Positions 61,803-64,000 of a DNA stretch of 64,000 bases are shown piece after piece. Origin of the DNA: Mycobacterium sp. IS-1742 (GTDB lineage: Bacteria > Actinomycetota > Actinomycetes > Mycobacteriales > Mycobacteriaceae); contig NZ_LQIV01000042.1 of the NCBI RefSeq assembly GCF_001500125.1, forward strand, positions 62,001 through 126,000, in the 5' to 3' direction. A model generated the notes under the pieces. The model saw only the letters and a list, made by a program, of their open reading frames with translations. It did no database searches and was not told where the DNA came from. Both the position numbers and the translations under genes were made by a program. Every line of letters starts with the position of its first letter. Positions within the stretch are counted from its first letter, which is position 1.

Positions 61803-62197
61803 ATGCGTTAAACACCTCGCCGTTGCTCGCAAATGGTCCGCCTATCGGTATGGCGGCAGGTCAAGTCACCTCGCACGGCTGGAAGGTGGGTCGCCACGGC
61901 CTGTGCAGGGATTCGAGGGGGTTTGCCAGAACAGGCCGTGGCAACCGGATGAAGGTACCATCGCCATCCGTGGAGGGAAAACGCGGACGCCACATCGTCT
62001 CCAGCGCCCTCACCAGCGCACGTGCCGGGCACGAGCGCGAGGGGCGAGATACTTGCAGTCATCACGACTTGAACGTTACATACCTTTTGGCTGTTTTGCA
62101 CCCGGACAGATAACCTAAAGTATGACATCCGCCGCGGACAGGACGCGGCGGCCCGACCACCCGCCGACGTGCGGCTTGATGAATTCCGAGGGCGTGA
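61803..62197. other. 395-base divergent intergenic region
   Basis: No convincing gene was found between the FAD-fold protein (minus) and the TetR gene (plus). The region carries promoters for both directions and the separated inverted repeat at 62075-62128. A less GC-rich patch (about 62070-62130) is the best promoter candidate for the TetR gene. Confidence 0.6.
62075..62128. promoter_or_regulatory. Separated inverted repeat upstream of the TetR pair
   Basis: GTTACATACCTTTTGG (62075-62090) is roughly complementary to CCTAAAGTATGACAT (62114-62128), with ATACCTTTTGG pairing with CCTAAAGTAT apart from one missing base and one mismatch. The AT-rich setting in a GC-rich sequence suggests a promoter with a regulator site, plausibly bound by one of the two TetR proteins encoded next. 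Confidence 0.4.
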
Positions 62198-62875
62198 GTG
62201 GCCGAGCAGGTCGACCGGAGAACCGACGCGACGCGTCAGCAGATTCTTGCCGCTGCCGCCAGACAGTTCGCGCTCAAGCCCTACGGTCTGGTGAATCTCG
62301 ACGACATCCTCTCCGATGCCGCGGTCACCAAAGGCGCCATGTACCACCACTTCCGGTCCAAGTACGCCCTCGCGTCGGCGCTCGTCGACCAGTGGCTCGA
62401 ATCGAATCTCCGCATCATCGACGAGACGGTGGCCCTGCGGCGGTCCGGGATGGAGACGCTGGTCGACGTCACGTTCGGGACCGCGCTCGAGGACATCGGC
62501 CGGCACGTCGCGCGGGCGGGACTCAATCTCCTGGAGTCCGTCGGCCGGACCGACGGCCTGCGTCGGCGGGCTTTCGACGCGTCCCACACCGCGCTGACGC
62601 CGCTCGCGCGCCGCGCCGTCGACGAAGGTGACGTCGCCGCGACCGTGGCGCCCGACGACGTCGCCCGCCTGCTGATCTTCCTGTACCTGGGCGTCCGTCA
62701 GGCCAACCACCTCGACGACCCCGCCTCGTTCCTGGGTGACCTGCAGCGGGCGTGGACGCTGATGCTGCCCGGGCTCGCGGCGACCGAACGACTCGGGTAC
62801 CTCACGACATTCGTGCGCCGACGCAGCGCCTTGGCGATCAAGCGGGCCCGGCCGTTGTCCACCGATACGCTATGA
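62198..62875 (+). CDS. TetR-family regulator (first of tandem pair)
   Basis: A 225-residue TetR-type protein. The DNA-binding domain is at about residues 10-56, ending in AAVTKGAMYHHFRSKYALA, a form shared with gamma-butyrolactone-receptor-like regulators. The GTG start at 62198 follows a GAGGG site. Rv1353c, next to the c-di-GMP gene of M. tuberculosis, is also a TetR regulator, so this could be its counterpart. It is followed by a related gene at 62930, with a 54-base gap. Confidence 0.82.
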   Translation: MAEQVDRRTDATRQQILAAAARQFALKPYGLVNLDDILSDAAVTKGAMYHHFRSKYALASALVDQWLESNLRIIDETVALRRSGMETLVDVTFGTALEDIGRHVARAGLNLLESVGRTDGLRRRAFDASHTALTPLARRAVDEGDVAATVAPDDVARLLIFLYLGVRQANHLDDPASFLGDLQRAWTLMLPGLAATERLGYLTTFVRRRSALAIKRARPLSTDTL

Positions 62876-62929
62876 CGGCGGGCCGGCGCGGCGTGGCGAC
62901 GGACTTCGTCCGGAGGTGGGCAACAGCAC

Positions 62930-63580
62930 ATGATTCGCCAAGCACGTTCTGAGGCGACCAGGCGCAGGATCATCGAAGCGGCGGTCGACCTGTTCAGCGA
63001 ACGTGGTTATCCCGGAACCGGACTCGGTGACATCATCGAGCGCGCCCAGATGACCAAGGGTGCGCTCTACTACCACTTCGACTCGAAGGAAGCGCTCGCC
63101 GCGCAGATCGTGGCCGAGGGCAGCGCCCGGCTGCTGGCCACCTTCGACGCCATCAGTGAATCGTCGTCCCCGGCGCTGGAGAGCATCATCCACGGGACGT
63201 TCCTCGTCGTGGATCAGCTCTGCACCGACAAGGTGGCACGCGTCGGGATCGTGCTCATGCGCGTGTTCGCCGGGTTCAGCGAATCCGCGGGAGGCACCTA
63301 CGGCGGGTGGCTCTCGGCGATGGCCGAGGATGTGGCGAGGGCCCGCGACGAGGGGGACGTTCGCGAGGACGTCGACATCGTCGCGGTGGCCGAGACGTTC
63401 GTCGGCGCCTTCATCGGGGGAAGCCTGCTCTCCGACGCCGCTTCGGGCGGAAGCGATCTGCGCGAGCGCGTTACGCGCCTCTTCGGGCTCGTGCTGCCCG
63501 CCATCGTCACCGACGAATCCCGCGAGTACTTCGCCGAGTTCCTGGCCCGGGAGACACGCCGGCGGCCCACCGCTGACTGA
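62930..63580 (+). CDS. TetR-family regulator (second of tandem pair)
   Basis: A 216-residue TetR-type protein whose DNA-binding part (DIIERAQMTKGALYYHFDSKEALA) strongly resembles the ScbR/ArpA gamma-butyrolactone-receptor branch and also its upstream neighbour. The two may be an old duplication. ATG 62930 has GGAGGTG 11 bases upstream. The ligand domain shows no close assignable motif. Possible ligands include butyrolactone-like or hydrophobic molecules, but mycobacterial members are poorly characterised. Confidence 0.83.
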   Translation: MIRQARSEATRRRIIEAAVDLFSERGYPGTGLGDIIERAQMTKGALYYHFDSKEALAAQIVAEGSARLLATFDAISESSSPALESIIHGTFLVVDQLCTDKVARVGIVLMRVFAGFSESAGGTYGGWLSAMAEDVARARDEGDVREDVDIVAVAETFVGAFIGGSLLSDAASGGSDLRERVTRLFGLVLPAIVTDESREYFAEFLARETRRRPTAD

Positions 63581-63586
63581 CGAGCC

Positions 63587-63988
63587 TCACACCTCCTCTG
63601 CCCACAACCGTTCGGTGAGGTCGGTGAACGTCGCCAGCGCCACGGGATCGTCACCGCGCACCAGCGCGGATTTGCTCATCCGGGCCCGGACGATGGACCC
63701 GTCGCGGTGCACCAACTCCACGACAAGGTCGGCGTGCGCGCGAACCACCATCACTGCGGAGTCCTCGGCGGGGAGGCGATGGAAGATCTCCGTGAAGTGC
63801 GCCGCGGTGACGTCCTCGGTCCGGTAGCCCACCATGTCGGCGAACGCCCCGTTCGCAAACAGGATGGCGCCGTCCTCGGCGATCGCGAGAACCGGAACCG
63901 GGAACCGCTCGAGCAACACCAGCGCGGGCATGTCCCGCAGCAACGACATCGGGGATCGATCGTCCTGGCCGTCTCGTCGCCGCTCCAT
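63587..63988 (-). CDS. Single PAS-domain protein
   Basis: A 133-residue protein that is almost entirely one PAS domain: the core begins at FPVPVLAIAEDGAILFANGAF, shown here in family form, with VGYRTEDVT and a C-terminal TDLTERL. No output domain is present, so it may act as a sensor by protein contact. The start could be at 63988 or at 63949, and no stop codon appears before the window edge in this frame, so the true start may lie outside. It converges on the TetR gene with a 6-base gap. Confidence 0.75.
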   Translation of the reverse strand: MERRRDGQDDRSPMSLLRDMPALVLLERFPVPVLAIAEDGAILFANGAFADMVGYRTEDVTAAHFTEIFHRLPAEDSAVMVVRAHADLVVELVHRDGSIVRARMSKSALVRGDDPVALATFTDLTERLWAEEV

Positions 63989-64000
63989 CCGAGCAGTATC

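Noticed and set aside
1..64000. CRISPR arrays, tRNA or rRNA genes, insertion sequences, prophage
   Set aside because: No regularly spaced repeats, no tRNA-like cloverleaf, and no transposase, integrase or phage gene was recognised.

Overview
The window looks like chromosomal DNA of a fast-growing mycobacterium (Mycolicibacterium type). It is GC-rich throughout, uses many GTG starts, and its genes overlap by 1-4 bases in long runs. The lipid-catabolic families are typical of mycobacteria: F420-dependent LLM oxidoreductases, paired FadE subunits, FadD19-like ligases and a mycofactocin-type SDR. Both flanks match mycobacterial gene orders: ligB-cstA on the left (as Rv3062-Rv3063 of M. tuberculosis) and hypothetical-moeY-GGDEF/EAL on the right (as Rv1356c-Rv1354c). 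No rRNA, tRNA, CRISPR, insertion sequence or prophage gene was seen.

Layout. 1-4576: the end of a molybdopterin oxidoreductase, then ligB, cstA and a small YbdD-type gene. 4578-45752: a catabolic island of 36 genes in divergent operons. It holds three cytochrome P450s, a Rieske oxygenase, a Baeyer-Villiger-type flavoprotein, two LLM oxidoreductases, two aldehyde dehydrogenases, a class III CoA-transferase, five acyl-CoA ligases, a lone carboxyltransferase, a heteromeric FadE pair, six crotonases, a thiolase, an Ltp-type thiolase-fold protein, three ACMSD-type amidohydrolases, three dehydrogenases of the SDR/epimerase fold or related accessory enzymes, a hotdog thioesterase and one TetR regulator. 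45727-51643: a second small beta-oxidation block with a GntR/FCD regulator. 51630-55089: a flavin monooxygenase-TetR-hydrolase operon and a MaoC hydratase. 55090-56269: a 1.2-kb stretch without a convincing gene. 56270-60971: the moeY/c-di-GMP operon. 60933-63988: an FAD-binding protein, two TetR regulators and a PAS protein.

The main discovery is a 19-bp palindrome, TACTGTAA-N3-TTACAGTA. It is perfect at 13728 and 19823 and recurs with 3-5 mismatched bases or fewer at 6884, 22644, 23958, 33120, 34799 and 38660, with a weaker copy at 36983. Every copy lies in a promoter region of the island, mostly between divergent genes, and one lies upstream of the island's own TetR gene (34985-35737). This suggests one dedicated, probably autoregulated regulon covering nearly the whole island.

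How the genes may work together (inference): oxygenases attack a hydrophobic, probably alicyclic or isoprenoid compound; dehydrogenases convert alcohols and aldehydes to acids; ligases and the CoA-transferase make CoA esters; the FadE pair, crotonases, thiolase and Ltp-like protein shorten the chain or open rings; amidohydrolases may perform C-C cleavage or decarboxylation. The substrate cannot be named from the sequence. Several enzymes have altered catalytic residues, which argues against simple transfer of textbook functions.
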